DNA of 64,000 bases, from positions 1-64,000 of the forward strand of contig JAQGBZ010000015.1 of the NCBI GenBank assembly GCA_034687125.1, in the 5' to 3' direction. The DNA comes from Neelides folsomi. Lineage: Eukaryota; Arthropoda; Collembola; Neelipleona; Neelidae. The first letter of the stretch is position 1. Each line of letters opens with the position of its first letter. Below the pieces are notes generated by a model. The model worked only from the letters and a program-made list of their open reading frames with translations, was not told where the DNA came from and did no database searches. A program made the position numbers and the translations under genes. Shown in pieces: positions 23,865 to 35,870 of the stretch.

Positions 23865-24405
23865 ATGTTGTGTGGTATTTGGATTATCATTTTGATGATT
23901 TGGATTTCTTGTAGTCAGCCTGGCGATGCTCTTGGAGGTGGTCATCGTTGTTACGGAACTTTGAGCTTGTTTGTTAATGGAAATTTGATCACCAATATGA
24001 TCTTAACTAAGAAACAAAATTCAGATTCACACACTTTCACGGTAGGTACTAATATAACATCACAATTTGTATAATAATAAAATTCCTATTAATTGTAGCA
24101 CATTGATATCAATAGACAATAATTGAAATAAAATTATAAAAAAAATAATTCACAGTGATATTATTTAAATAATGTAAAAGGCTCTAATTTATTTAAATTT
24201 TATTTTATTGTAATAGGTTCGGGCTTATGTTACAGGAGAAACCCGTTATTCACATTGCCAATACGTCAGGCATATTAACACACCATTGGAGGTTCAACTT
24301 CAAAATATGAGACTGTTCTCAAATTGGGTCAGACCGACCGAGGAGGGGGCAAATGCTGATCCGACTACGTCAAGATTCTTAAATTTTATCCTATATGAGA
24401 ATTAG
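23865..24405 (+). CDS. small secreted protein, 121 aa, unknown family
   Basis: Exons 23865-24041 and 24217-24405 join in phase 0. The N-terminus (MLCGIWIIILMIWISCSQPG) is a clear signal peptide with cleavage expected near residue 23. The mature part, about 98 residues, has only two cysteines (RCYGT and SHCQY), which probably pair. It contains alternating polar/hydrophobic strands (TLSLFVNGNLIT, VRAYVTGETRY) suggesting a small beta-sandwich. No transmembrane helix follows. It sits between WSD copies 2 and 3. I recognise no family. Confidence 0.7.
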
Positions 24406-25105
24406 AGAGTCATTTAATGTTGAAATTTAAATAAATTTATTTCAAAAAGTAAACAATCACTCGAGTTTGTCATTTTTAAAATATATAGGTAATACATCTT
24501 TCAAAGTAATGAATGGTTAACGTCGAGTTGATCAGGCAGAATTCTCAAATGGTTTTATAATCTGTCAATCTATTGATCCATTCATCATAGTACTATTAAC
24601 TATTAAAAGGAAACATCATGTCTACATACCATAGTACTCGTATGTATAATTGTTAGAGGCCAACAATGGTATTCTATTCATACTTATGTACACTGTCTTA
24701 CTTATTATTCCTATTACTTATTTACTAATATGCAAGTAGGTATGTAATATACTATAATATGTATGTATTTATTCACATATTTTACATCCCATCTATGACA
24801 TTAACACTTGTGCAACAATGGTATAATTACATAATTCATTATTTTTCCTTAGCTCAATGGAGAGAGAAACGAATTTATAATTAGTGTTAATTACTACTAT
24901 GAACGGATATGACCTTTTTAATCCCAAACAACTATTTATTTTCTCAGAAGAATTATCCTCGAATTATTTGAATTAATTGTTCTTCAAGGTAAAATGAAGT
25001 TTTATTTTGTCTCATTCTTTTACATGTATTACACTCATGTTCAGTTAATCATTTTCTTTCTTAATTTTTAATCCAAATTTACTAGAAATCGTTTAATTGT
25101 ATAAA
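24406..25105. other. intergenic before WSD copy 3
   Basis: AT-rich; nothing recognised. Confidence 0.5.
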
Positions 25106-27054
25106 ATGAATAAAATTTATAAGCAAAATATCTTCAAGCATATCTTTTTAAAATTAGGAATATTTTTGGTGACCATTGTGGCCATTGTTTTGTTCATCCC
25201 ATTGGTTTTCCTCCTCTCTCCTCTGTACATTCTGAGGTATTTGGTCAAAGTGTTTGCTCCCTTCATTCGCCCCGATTTGGGTAAAATGCTCACTAGTCGA
25301 AGCGGCCTTTGCGCCACAGACGACTACGACGTTAAGCCAAATTTAACCCTCATGATTGCCGGAATCTACGAAAAGTTCGAGTTGAAGGAAATGACCGAAT
25401 ACATGGAGAATTGGTACAGAGGGGAAAAACGGGAGGAGACGACCGAATTGACTCAATACGTTGTCAAATGGTTTGGATATTACTTTTGGAAAAACGAAGA
25501 AAACTTTAATTTCTCCGAACACATTGTGGAGTATGATGGGAAGTATAAGGATTGCAAAGTGATTGATAGGGAGATCATCAGTTACATGGGAGGAGAAATC
25601 GGAGCTAAACCATTTAAAAGAGGGAGAAGCCCCTGGGAAGTCATTTTGGTTCCAAATGTTTTGCCCCTCGATGATGAAATTTCAAATAAAGAAACAAAGA
25701 AATATTCGATGATGGTCATTAGAGTTCATCATACCTTGGCAGATGGGTAAAAATTTTGAATTTTTAAAATTATGATTTTGTATTTAATTTTATTATTTTA
25801 ACTTTATTTTAATTCTGCACAGTTATTAGGTAATTAAATAAAATATAATTTAAAACATTTTTTATTAATATTAATTTAAATAATTTATTCCATCGTAAAT
25901 AATATTTTTATTGCTTAATTACAGTTACTCGTTAATTAAACTATTCGAAAAAGTGATCAGCAGCTCAAATACTAAATTCCAAACGGCCCAGCCGAATTTC
26001 GAAAGATACAAAACCGGGCCAATATGTAGCTTTTTCAAGACGTTGTGGATGTTTTTGAGAGGACCCTTTGAGCTTGTGGAACAAATTTTGACCATCGACG
26101 ACGTCAACGCCTTTCATCTCCCAGAGAGCAAATTGAAAAAAAAGTCAACGTCCGTTTTGACGGCCCCCATTCCGGTCGACTTATTCAAAGAAATCAAAAA
26201 GCTCCATGGAGTTTCCTTCACTTCCGTCATCATCGCGGCTTTCACCGGAGGGCTCAGAAAATTTATGTTGAAAAACGGGTTTGAAATTCCAACATTCATG
26301 CATTGCACTATTCCTCTGCCTCTTCCGGGGCATCCAAACAAATTAAGAAATTTCTTGTGAGTTAAAATAAGATTATCAGTATAAATTGGTTAATAATTAT
26401 TAATTCATTTTTATTTGGTTTTAAAGGACAATTGGAATCTTGAAGATTCCTGTTGGGCTTGAAAGTCCAATCGAGCGATTGAAATTTATCGAAAAGGATA
26501 TTGAGCGTCTTAAGACTTCCGCAGTTCCGCTGTTGATTTTCTATGTTTCTCCTTTAATCTCCTGCTTGCCATATCAAATGAGTAGAGTTTTCTTCAAGAA
26601 TAATCAAACCACCACAATCCTTACAAACTTCCCAGGAGGAAACGAAAAGAAAAACTTTATGGGAAAACACCTCAGAAGTTCTTTCTTTGGCGGGGGACTT
26701 GGGCCGGGAAGATGCGGTCAGTCTTTTTTGCATTACTTGACTTATACCTATAAATTCTATTTATCTGTAAATGCAAAGTATTTAAGAAAGTATTGTATAA
26801 GTAAAAAGTATTTAAGAAAGCCATGTCTATATGTATTATAAATGCTTTCATAAAGTGTCATAAATTAATTAGAATGATTGTTATAATGAATAGGAATTGG
26901 ATTATCATGTTTGAGCTACGGTGACGAGATCATAATGGGAACGGGATGCGATCGCGGGCTTTTCCAAACAACGGCCAAAAACAGAGAACTTAACGATGCG
27001 GTTGTAGAAGAACTTCAGGAGCTTAAGAGATTTGGACTTATGGAAATTTGCTAA
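25106..27054 (+). CDS. WSD family acyltransferase, copy 3, 507 aa
   Basis: Exons 25106-25746, 25925-26356, 26427-26716 and 26894-27054 close in phase. N-terminal membrane helix at about residues 13-40, SPWEVI, catalytic motif HHTLADG (H208, H209, D213, G214), then GILKIPVGLESPIERLKF and GGGLGPGRCGIGLS in the C-terminal half. The intron at the catalytic motif splits the Gly codon (GG|T, phase 2), two bases downstream of the intron in copy 2. Otherwise the gene is collinear with copy 2, with equal-length last exons. Intron 3 carries the direct repeat AAAGTATTTAAGAAAG twice. The ATG at 25106 was preferred over the in-frame TTG at 25097. Confidence 0.88.
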
Positions 27055-27298
27055 TAACGCAAGTTCCAAAATAAACTGATGAATAAACAATTATTACTAT
27101 TCTGTATTTTATAAATGCGTTGTCATTATTTCATTTAGGCAATTATCACGTTTGCAATTAAAGTTATATAACAATAATGTATGAACCGGCTTGTTGTGCA
27201 TAGCGGTTTAATATGTAATAATTGTCCTAGTCCACATTGATTATCATATTTTACATTTCCAGTGTATGTCTTTGAATTAACAAATTTTAAATTAAATA

Positions 27299-28175
27299 AT
27301 GGGCCTTGAGACAAGGATTCCTTTTTTGCTCAGTCGCTTGAAATATTTTCAATTGACAATGGAGAATTTGAAGGCGTCTTGTGGATTGACAAGTTTAGTT
27401 TTATCGGGTGCAGGGGCTCTTGTGACAAATATTTCTATGGGTCCTTCAGCCGCTTGGTATTTTCAACTCTCTCCCTTTGAAGCAATTTTCCTGGGTTTGG
27501 TTGTCATTAAAGTAATATATTATATTCAATAGTAGTAGTTTACTCACAGTTTACAGTATAACTGAAATATTTATAATACATTACAGATATAAAAAATATA
27601 ACGCATTCATTATACTATGCAAATAAATATTTAGGTCATGTTGTTAAGAATGATGGGGATTTTGCCTGTGAGTTTGAACTCTGAAGGGAAGCTTCATTTT
27701 TTTGATCGTCCTTCAAGGAAGAAAAGAAGCGTTGAATTGGCCGATACAATGTTCAAAGTGGTGAGGAGACTGGACAACAACGATTGCCTACTTCGATCTT
27801 TATGTGAAATACAAGCGGGAACTTTACAAGGGAAAAAGTTCCATTCGGGGATTAAGACCATTGTGACTCAGCTCAACAAGTAAATTAATTTTAATCAAAG
27901 AGTTTTAAATTTAATTTTAATTGTTACAAACAAGCAAACTAAGTAATTGAATTATAAAGTTCTCGTTTATCATTTATTAAAATAAACATTACAGATTTGA
28001 AAGTTGGAACGGCGAAGGTGAACGTCCGATCCTTTCCGTGTTTAAGGAAGCTCTTGAAGTGGCTTGGGAAAGTAAAACAAATGGAACTGAAACGGAATGC
28101 CAAGAAAGATATTTCCTCTGTCCTTTGTCTAAAAAAGATATCCTACATTATGTCAAAACAATCGATGTCATATAA
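27299..28175 (+). CDS. DM4/12-domain protein, 212 aa
   Basis: Exons 27299-27511, 27635-27879 and 27995-28175 close in phase. The C-terminal half carries the four-cysteine pattern of the arthropod DM4/12 domain: CLLRSLCEI, then ECQERYFLCPLS about 60 residues later. A basic cleavage-like site (RPSRKKRS) lies before the domain. The N-terminal part has hydrophobic segments (TSLVLSGAGALVTNISMG; FEAIFLGLVVIKVMLL) with no classical signal peptide in this model, so an upstream first exon may be missing. DM4/12 proteins are mostly uncharacterised, secreted or membrane-linked. Confidence 0.8.
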
Positions 28176-28790
28176 TAATTCATTTCAAGTCAAATTGAGA
28201 TTAAAAAATTAAAAAATCATAAAGTTTACTTTGATGAAACAATGAAAATTCAACTAAATTCTTATTTATACTTTTATCAGTAACTGCATAAATCCAATCT
28301 ATTTCATGATGCATAAATTATGCAGAATCAATTTAACGGTTTATACAAACTCTGCTATGTATTTACTAAAAAATAATATCATAGGTACTCACTCCTGTAA
28401 ATATGTACAAGTACCAATACATTGTACTACCATTAAGGTAGCCTTTCTACTCATTATTATACTAATACTAGTCTTTATCTACATAAGTTTTGATACAAAG
28501 GTATTACACATAGATATATCATACAAAGTATAATTTAATAAGTTAGTTGTTTAAAAGTAGAACTTGTGAGGAATTGAGTATTTGTATCTTTATAGCAAGA
28601 TCGATATTTTGATCAAGATATGGCCAACATGTATAAAACTGTTTGATTGCTATTCATTAGAGATTGAAGTAGCAAATACGGAAACAATTGAACTAAAAGG
28701 TTGTCTCTTCATCAATATTGTACATTTAAGTTTAACATAAGAAGTTTCCCTCATTCTTCTCCAAGCGGTTCTCCGAAATTCTTCTTCATT
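28176..28790. other. intergenic, nothing recognised
   Basis: AT-rich. The open frame at 28306-28533 lacks coding character. Confidence 0.5.
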
Positions 28791-30896
28791 ATGGCTTGGG
28801 GATTTTTGTCTTGCGGACCGAGCGAAGCTCTCGTCATTTCTGGTACTTTAGTAATTGAAAACATTATTACTATTTAGTAAAAATTTCATTATAGTAATTC
28901 ATGTGTTTAAAACTACGTATTTGTAAATCTTTTAATTCATTTTAATATTTACACGTGGTTTTTGTAAATATAATTGAGTTTATTACTTAAAATTAAATTG
29001 TCAATATACATATTTACATACCTATTACGGTTATAAGATAACTTATAATACTCCAATTTCAACCATTTTTAAAAAAATTATGAATAAAATTTATATGCCT
29101 CTAATTTTTTCATTTAAAAGAAATAAGATGACATGTGATTTTTGATTATAGGGGCGTTTCACAAGAAACCTAAATTGGTTCCCGGGGGCCGTGTATTTGT
29201 TTGGCCATTTATCCAACGTGTGCAAGGGTAACCCATATGTCTCCTATACCTTTAATTGAATATATTTGCATGCTTGTCTGGGGCTGCCTTATTTGAGAGA
29301 TGAATGACGTGGGAATTTGTAATTTGAGGTTGCCTTTGAAAACAATGACGTTGGCTGTGGAGTCGTCAATGGTTTACACGAACCAAGGCGTCCCAATCAC
29401 TGTCACCGGGGTGGCCCAAGTGAAGATACAAGGAACGGACGAGGAACAGCTTCTAACTGCCTGTGAGCAACTCCTTGGGAAAGACGACTTTGCGGAAATA
29501 CAAAATGTAGCTCATGAGACGCTCGAGGGACATCAAAGGGAAATCATCGGATCCCTCACGGTTGAGGTCAAAATGAGACCGAATTTAAATATCAAATAAT
29601 GATTAAACTATTCCCATAATGCTAACTAAATGAACTATAGCAAATATCAGAATGACATTACTATTGTATTTGTGACTGCTTGAATGACAATTGATGTTTT
29701 AATTAAAGGAGATTTACAAAGACAGGAAGAAGTTTAGTCGAAAAGTTTATGAAATGGCGACGCCGGATTTGAGGAATTTGGGATTCACCATTATTTCATA
29801 CACCCTCAGGGATATTCGGGATGACTTTGTAAGTAATTTAGCATTTGAGATCGAATTCTTGTTGCAGGTTTAATTAAATTAATTATACGATTGAATGGGA
29901 ATTGAACTGTTTTTAGGGATATTTGAAATCCCTTGGGATGGCAAGGACAGCTGAAGTGAAGCGGGACGCGAGGATCGGGGAGGCAGAGGCCAAACGCGAC
30001 AAGCGAATCCGTAAAGCGAAAGCAACGGAAGAGCAATTGGCTGCCAAATACAGTCATGATGGGGAAATTGCCAAAGCAAAAAGAGACTATGAACTTCAAA
30101 AGGCTATCTTCGATCTGGAAGTCAATACAAAGGTTAAAAGTTTTTTTTAATTCAAGCTAATTGTAGTATACAGTATTTAATTCATTGTAATAAAAACTAC
30201 TTTAATTTTAATGATTTTTAATTTTTAATCATAAAAATGGAGTAAAATTAAAGAATAAATAAAGTAAATTTAATAAATTTAATCATTATATTTTTCTTGA
30301 TAAAATAGAAAGCAGAGTCGGAAATGGCATATGCACTCCAAGAAGCTAAAACTCGGCAGAAAATTCGCGAAGAAGAAATGCAAATTCGGGTGATTGAGAG
30401 GATCCAAGACATTGCGGTGCAAGATCAAGAAATCATGAGGATGAAAAGAGAGTTGGAATCGAGTGTTATGCGGCCGGCCGAAGCAGAAAAATTCCGACTT
30501 GAAAAATTGGCCGAAGCCAATAAAAACCGTTGCATTATGGAAGCAGAAGCCGAAGCTGAGTCAATCAAAATGAAAGGAGAAGCGGAAGCTTATGCTAAAA
30601 GCGTTCGTGGAAAAGCCGAAGCTTTGACTTTACAAGAGAAAGCGGAAGCCTACGAAACTTATAAGGACGCTGCCATGGTTGGACTCATCATTGATGCACT
30701 GCCGAAGATAGCGTTTGAAATGAGCGCACCTTTGATTGCTGCCAACAAGACCATGATTAGTGTTGGAGGAGAAATTGGAATTTCGAAGCTCAATGTTGAA
30801 ATCCTCGAGAGCGTTTTGAGACTCCCTCAACTTGTCACACAGCTCACAGGAGTCGACATCATCAAAGGAATGAAGTTAAGAACAAGTATGAAATGA
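28791..30896 (+). CDS. Flo1: flotillin-1 (reggie-2), 429 aa
   Basis: Six exons (28791-28842, 29152-29227, 29329-29566, 29709-29828, 29917-30132, 30309-30896) close in phase; length matches flotillins (about 427 aa). N-terminal SPFH/PHB domain from [11 protein letters not shown] and [11 protein letters not shown] to [13 protein letters not shown], then the Glu-Ala-rich coiled coil with [10 protein letters not shown] and [16 protein letters not shown], then a C-terminal helical part. Role: membrane-microdomain scaffold in oligomers on the inner leaflet of plasma membrane and endosomes. The residue corresponding to the vertebrate palmitoylated Cys34 reads Phe (WPFIQ). N-terminal features favour flotillin-1, though the coiled coil also resembles flotillin-2. 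An AATAAA lies near 31000. Confidence 0.93.
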
Positions 30897-32191
30897 ATTG
30901 TTAATTGATTTCTTAAATAGTCTTTTTAATCCTAATTTATCTGCAGAATTATGCAACTACAACATTATTACTAAATTATATAAATTAATGGTTAATGAAT
31001 AAATATGAATAATAAATGAGAATTAAATCATTTATTCTGTAGTTAAATATGACTAATTAATCATTCAATTCCTTTTTGTCATTGAGATCGTTGGTATATT
31101 GTTGATATGCTAAGAGCCATTATATCATAAGTGAATAAATCCTTGTGAATTGTCCCATAAATTAGATGGTGAATTGATTAAAGTGTATAATAGGAAATCT
31201 TCATTTGCCACCTTCGGATCATAAAAGGGTCATAAAGAGTAAATGAAGGGAGAAGCGGAGGGAAAAGCCCAAGTTTGGTCGTAAAGGGACGGAAGGTGTC
31301 GAGGAAAATGTTGAGTTATTCTTGCCCGGTTCCTTCATTTATCTCGACCTCCGATTCGGGAGGAATTAAACTCCCGAGGATCGCAGACAAAGGAACTTCC
31401 TCGGGCGCCGGCACAAAGCGGGTCCTTATATAAAACAACCCATTTCTCTTACACTCCCACAAGCTGCAAGAAGGTCGAGAGCTCTTGAAGTTCTCCAGTA
31501 AAACTATTTTTCAACCTTTTGTTCAATCCACTCACTTAATGTCAACTCCTTCTATAAAAATAAGTAGAGTGAGTTCTCATAAGCTTTTTTACACAATTTG
31601 TCTTGTTATACCTAAAAGAGGGAATAAGCCGTTGTTGGACTTTTGATAAGATTTTCTCAAATTGGTGTGTTTAATAAAGACTAAGCTTTAGAGTATCACA
31701 AAAGGATAAAAACTCAATTTCCTCTCCTCAATTTCTTAGGTAGACAAAGACACTACGTTCTTAGAATTAAGACTCTTTGACCTTTAATAATTACTACATA
31801 CGCCCAATTAAATTATCTATACTTCCCAATACGTTCGTATGTAGGTATATCTTTCGTATATTGTTATATAAAAAATTGATATATGATATTTAAAGATCAT
31901 TATGTCCTTGATGTTATAATTGAGTATAATTACATTACATGTCTTAATTAAAGATTCTTTAAATATCAATTAGACATTATATATCTCCGTGAGGGAAAAG
32001 TGTATAGCTAATGAGCCTTATAAAATGGCGAATCAATAAAGTGTAATATTCACTGGTGGCTCAGGAGTGAAAGATTGGAAGATTGGGAAAAGCGTTTGAA
32101 GACAGTAAATTGAATCAAGTTTGGTGAAAGGGCGTTTTGGGAGTTGGCTGGTGAACTTGGAGCCCCTCGGAGTCCCATGAAAATGTGAGGG
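30897..32191. other. intergenic with promoter-like GC-rich block
   Basis: 31200-31500 is markedly less AT-rich than its surroundings and contains a TATA box with an initiator-like sequence downstream, followed by a possible leader exon ending near TTCTCCA|GTAAAA (31497). The remainder is AT-rich without features. The block probably drives the GPCR gene that starts at 32192. Confidence 0.45.
31427..31435 (+). promoter_or_regulatory. TATA box (TATATAAAA)
   Basis: Sits in a GC-richer context (GGTCCTTATATAAAACAACC) about 28 bases before TTACACTCCC, a plausible start site. Position and strand fit the downstream GPCR gene with a non-coding first exon. Confidence 0.45.
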
Positions 32192-33988
32192 ATGAGGGAA
32201 GGGTCCGAGGTCGTGGAGAAACTTCGCCAGCTTCTTCACCAACTCCTCGACCCCCCTACATCACCTAATTCATCTCTTGGAGTGGTCTCGAAGGGACAAA
32301 CCGAGGCCACGTTGATTGCCAACCTCCACCGATTCCTCGCCCTGCTCCAACAGAGTGTGGAGAAAAGGGCCAAAATGGGCGAAATGAATTTCTCCCTCCA
32401 CGACCTCACCGACCTCAACAACTTCATGGAGGAGGAACATCAGGGCGAACCTCCTACCCGACACATTTTAATTATCATCACTTATTTCATCATTGCAACG
32501 GTGGCCATCATTGGGAATCTACTCGTAGTACAAGTACACCGTTTTATTATTTTTAATACAGAATTAATATTCATACATTATAGTTAATTTTAAATAGTTT
32601 CCTCAAAACACTGTTCAAATAATAAAGCTAATTGATTATTTTAATTAATGGGTTTTTAAATTTCAGCTTGTAATTCGCAGTCGTCGTCTTCATACATTGA
32701 CCCATGCACTTTTGGCAAATTTGGCCGTTTCCGACTTGCTTATGGCGACGTTTAACATCCCCTTTTCTGCCGCAAGGGTTCTTTTGACCGAATGGCCATT
32801 TGGAGATTTTTTGTGCCAGGCAGTTCCGTTTGTTCAAGTCTCCTCAGTTTATGTCACGTCCTTCACAATGGCCGTCATTGCTATGGACAGATTCCAAGTG
32901 ATAATGAATCCATTAGGGAAAAGAATGAAGAGATCTCAAGGGCCGTTCCTCGTTGCGACTATTTGGATAGCCGCGGCGCTTCTTGCACTTCCATTTGCTA
33001 TTCATCATAAAGTCAGTATTTATTTTTAAATTGTATTATCAAAAATGAATAAATGGAATAGTTAAATAGTTTTTGCTAACTAACATTAAACATAAGTACC
33101 AATTGTGTTTAATGATGTCAAATATAGGTGAGAAGTACTTTGACTGTCCGAATTGTGCAAAGATGTCAATCAGAATTCGATTCAAATCTTGCGAGACAAA
33201 TTTTAATTGTGTCAACGTTTTTAGCTCAATATCTTATCCCGCTTACTTTCACAACTTATTCTTATGTTTCCATTATGCAAAAGTTACGAAGACGATCGTC
33301 CACTTTAGGTATTTATTAATTGGATTTGGACTTTTAAGTCATTACATATAATTCGATAAATTACTCAAAATGACACATTAACAATGTACAACAATTTTAT
33401 ATAAAAATAGGCCAAACAACCCCGAGACAAATCGAAGCTCAATCGCGTGCGAAAAAGAAGACAATTAAAATGCTCGTTCTCACCGTCATTATTTTTGCAA
33501 TTTGTTGGGCTCCGATCAACATTTACCATCTTTTAACTCACTTTAATCAAATACGGCCAAATTCAACGGGGATTTTAATCTGCCATTTAATCGCTATGTT
33601 TAGTTCTTGCTGCAATCCATTCATTTACTGTTGGCTCAATGAAACTTTTCGAAGGGAGGCTTTGAAATGGTTGACATGTTTTCTAACACGCCGATCTTCA
33701 CATGTTGACCCCGCATTAAACGAAATCAACGGAATCAACGAAAATCTCAATGAACCTCAAAGACAAACTAACGAGAACGAAAATTCCCTGAGATTTGGGA
33801 ATTCCCGGGATTTCCCTAAACTCCAAAGTGGAAGTGGTGGGAAAGCCCAAAACGACGTTTTCCTTAAATCTTTAAATAAAGAGACAATTGAAGATGAGAG
33901 TGAAATGGCAGAAACGAGTTTTACGCAAATTAACAATCGGAAAGCGAATGAAAATTATGAAAATGAAAATACTAGAGAACAAGTTTAA
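32192..33988 (+). CDS. RYamide/NPY-type neuropeptide GPCR (rhodopsin class), 481 aa
   Basis: Exons 32192-32533, 32667-33011, 33128-33308 and 33411-33988 close in phase. Seven helices with class-A marks: GNLLV (TM1), LANLAVSDLL (TM2), a Cys before TM3 (DFLCQ) and one in loop 2 (QRCQ) able to pair, DRF in place of DRY at the end of TM3, CWAPINIYHLL (TM6) and NPFIYCWLNETF (TM7). N-glycosylation site MNFS in the N-terminus. TM6-TM7 text resembles RYamide and NPY-like receptors most; a PrRP or NPF-like receptor is possible. The C-tail is long, Asn-rich and polar. The start is uncertain: Met at 32375 (MGEMNFSLHD) would give a more usual N-terminus. Confidence 0.85.
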
Positions 33989-34162
33989 TTTTATCAAGAG
34001 TAGGTATATTTGAAAATTACGAAAGGAAAGAATAAGGTAAATCAATCAATTTAACATTTAAAGGCAAATATTGAAGAATGTAATCAAGTTTAAAATTTTA
34101 ATTATTAAAGAATATAATTTTGAATTTTGAAGTACAAGAAAGAGAAATAATTTAAAAATTCT

Positions 34163-34696
34163 TCATTCATCAGCATCATCCTTTCCAGTATCGTCGCCAT
34201 CAGAAGCTCCAAAATTGGGGGATTCCTTTTTGCCTGCACCTTCACCTTCAGCTTCTTGAGTGATTTTAGCAAGTTTTTTGTTATTCTTCAAAGTATCTTC
34301 GGCTTCCTCATGAGTTGATACGCTTTTGGTTTCCTCACGAAACTCGTTTGGTTTTCTTCCAGCTCCAACATCTTCATGTGTTCCCACTAAAGGTTAGAAA
34401 TTAACTTTTAATATTGAAGAATAACTTTAAATCCACATACTATGTACATTAATATTAATTCAATAGGTAATTAGTAAAATTACTAATAGTTAATTAGTAA
34501 TTTTTTAAATATGGTAAATGATCGGTCTGATCAAAATTCTCCTTACATCCAGATATCTCCTATAAAAAAGAAATATGAATCAGTTGATACAAATTTAAAT
34601 AATGATAATTAAATAATAATTAAGTCCAAATTTTGAATTCACAGAGATGGTGAAAATGGCGAAGATGAGAATGACGACCAAAGTCATTTTCTGCAT
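34163..34696 (-). CDS. small secreted acidic protein, 96 aa, with a 13-nt micro-exon
   Basis: Minus-strand exons 34643-34696, 34547-34559 and 34163-34386. Exon 1 encodes a signal peptide (MQKMTLVVILIFAIFTIS). The 13-nt exon (TATAG|GAGATATCTGGAT|GTAAGG) is needed to keep frame with exon 3; skipping it shifts the frame. The mature protein is hydrophilic, Glu/Lys/Asp-rich, without cysteines (EEAEDTLKNNKKLAKITQEA ... DGDDTGKDDADE), probably disordered. Function unknown. The 5' leader extends towards 34830. It is tail-to-tail with the GPCR gene, with only about 170 bp between. Confidence 0.65.
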
Positions 34697-35870
34697 CTTC
34701 GTTGGTGGAAAGGATCTTGGAGCGTAAATGCGAAATTCCTTGTCAACTCTCGCAGCAACAGGAAAATGGAAGCTTCGGACGCGACTTCTGCAACAACCCA
34801 ATTTTACTTTATAAATTATAAATGCCAATTGTGAAGAGAAGGAAAAAGTTATTGGAAAGTGAAGGAAATTTCTCTAATTCCATTTCATTAATTGTTCCAC
34901 CTATCATTCCAATGCACACTCTGCTACCTTATTAAGTGAGAAATTGTAATTAATGAGTAACCTATTTAAATTTCTGTGCGCATAATTGTTAATTAGATTA
35001 ATTACAAATTAAATCCAATGTAATTGATAAACTATAATAATAATGGTAGTAAACAACAAGAGAAATTATCGCATATATCTAATATTGATTAATATCTACA
35101 ACCCCTATAGTAAGTTAGAGTATCTTGATATTGCATTTATTTATGTAATGTGTAATTCACCTATGTATATGCTATTTTTATATAAATAAAAAATTATCGC
35201 CAATATTAAACTTCCTATTTAAAAAACCAATGAAATTGTATGTATTAGAGTTGTAAAAAATGATGATTAGATGATTAATTAATTGAAATTTGCCAACAAG
35301 TGTAATTGGATATAATAAAGATGATATTCCAAACATGGTTGATTAAATTGAACTCATTGAATGGGATAGTAAGCCAACGACCGGACATGAACAAATGCTT
35401 GTTTGTATACAAGGACTGAAGTAATAAAAAGGAAGTCATCCGATATCAAACCTTAAGAACCTTTACAATTTATAGTAATAACTTTTACATCATAAATCAT
35501 AATCAGAAGTGTAAGCAAATAAAATCCTTTCAAATATAAATAATATATAAATCCTCTCACATAAATATTATTTCTTGTATTAGACATCGTACCTATTGGT
35601 AAATACAACACACATGTTCCATCTCATCATTTAAGACATCTCAAAAGGAATTTTAAGCCATATTTACTCCGTTTTTGTATATAACAAATATAACTATTTC
35701 GTATGCTCTGCACAATCCTTTGGGACTGTTTACCATATAGGAGCATATGAGCTGAATGTGTTCATATTGAAGGGATATTGAGTTGAAGATTTCCGGTTCG
35801 TTTTAACCTCGACTTGTTCTCCCATGTATTTAGATGGGAGAAGTCAAAGTTTATCGAGACTTCTTCTATT
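34697..35870. other. intergenic, nothing recognised apart from leader sequence
   Basis: The first 130 bases are probably the leader of the minus-strand gene. The rest is AT-rich and featureless until the TATA box at 35871. Confidence 0.5.

Noticed and set aside
28306-28533. 75-codon plus-strand frame
   Set aside because: Compositionally random with no splice partner; ends in a hydrophobic stretch expected from T-rich DNA.
29806-30099. 97-codon minus-strand frame
   Set aside because: Shadow of flotillin exons 4 and 5.
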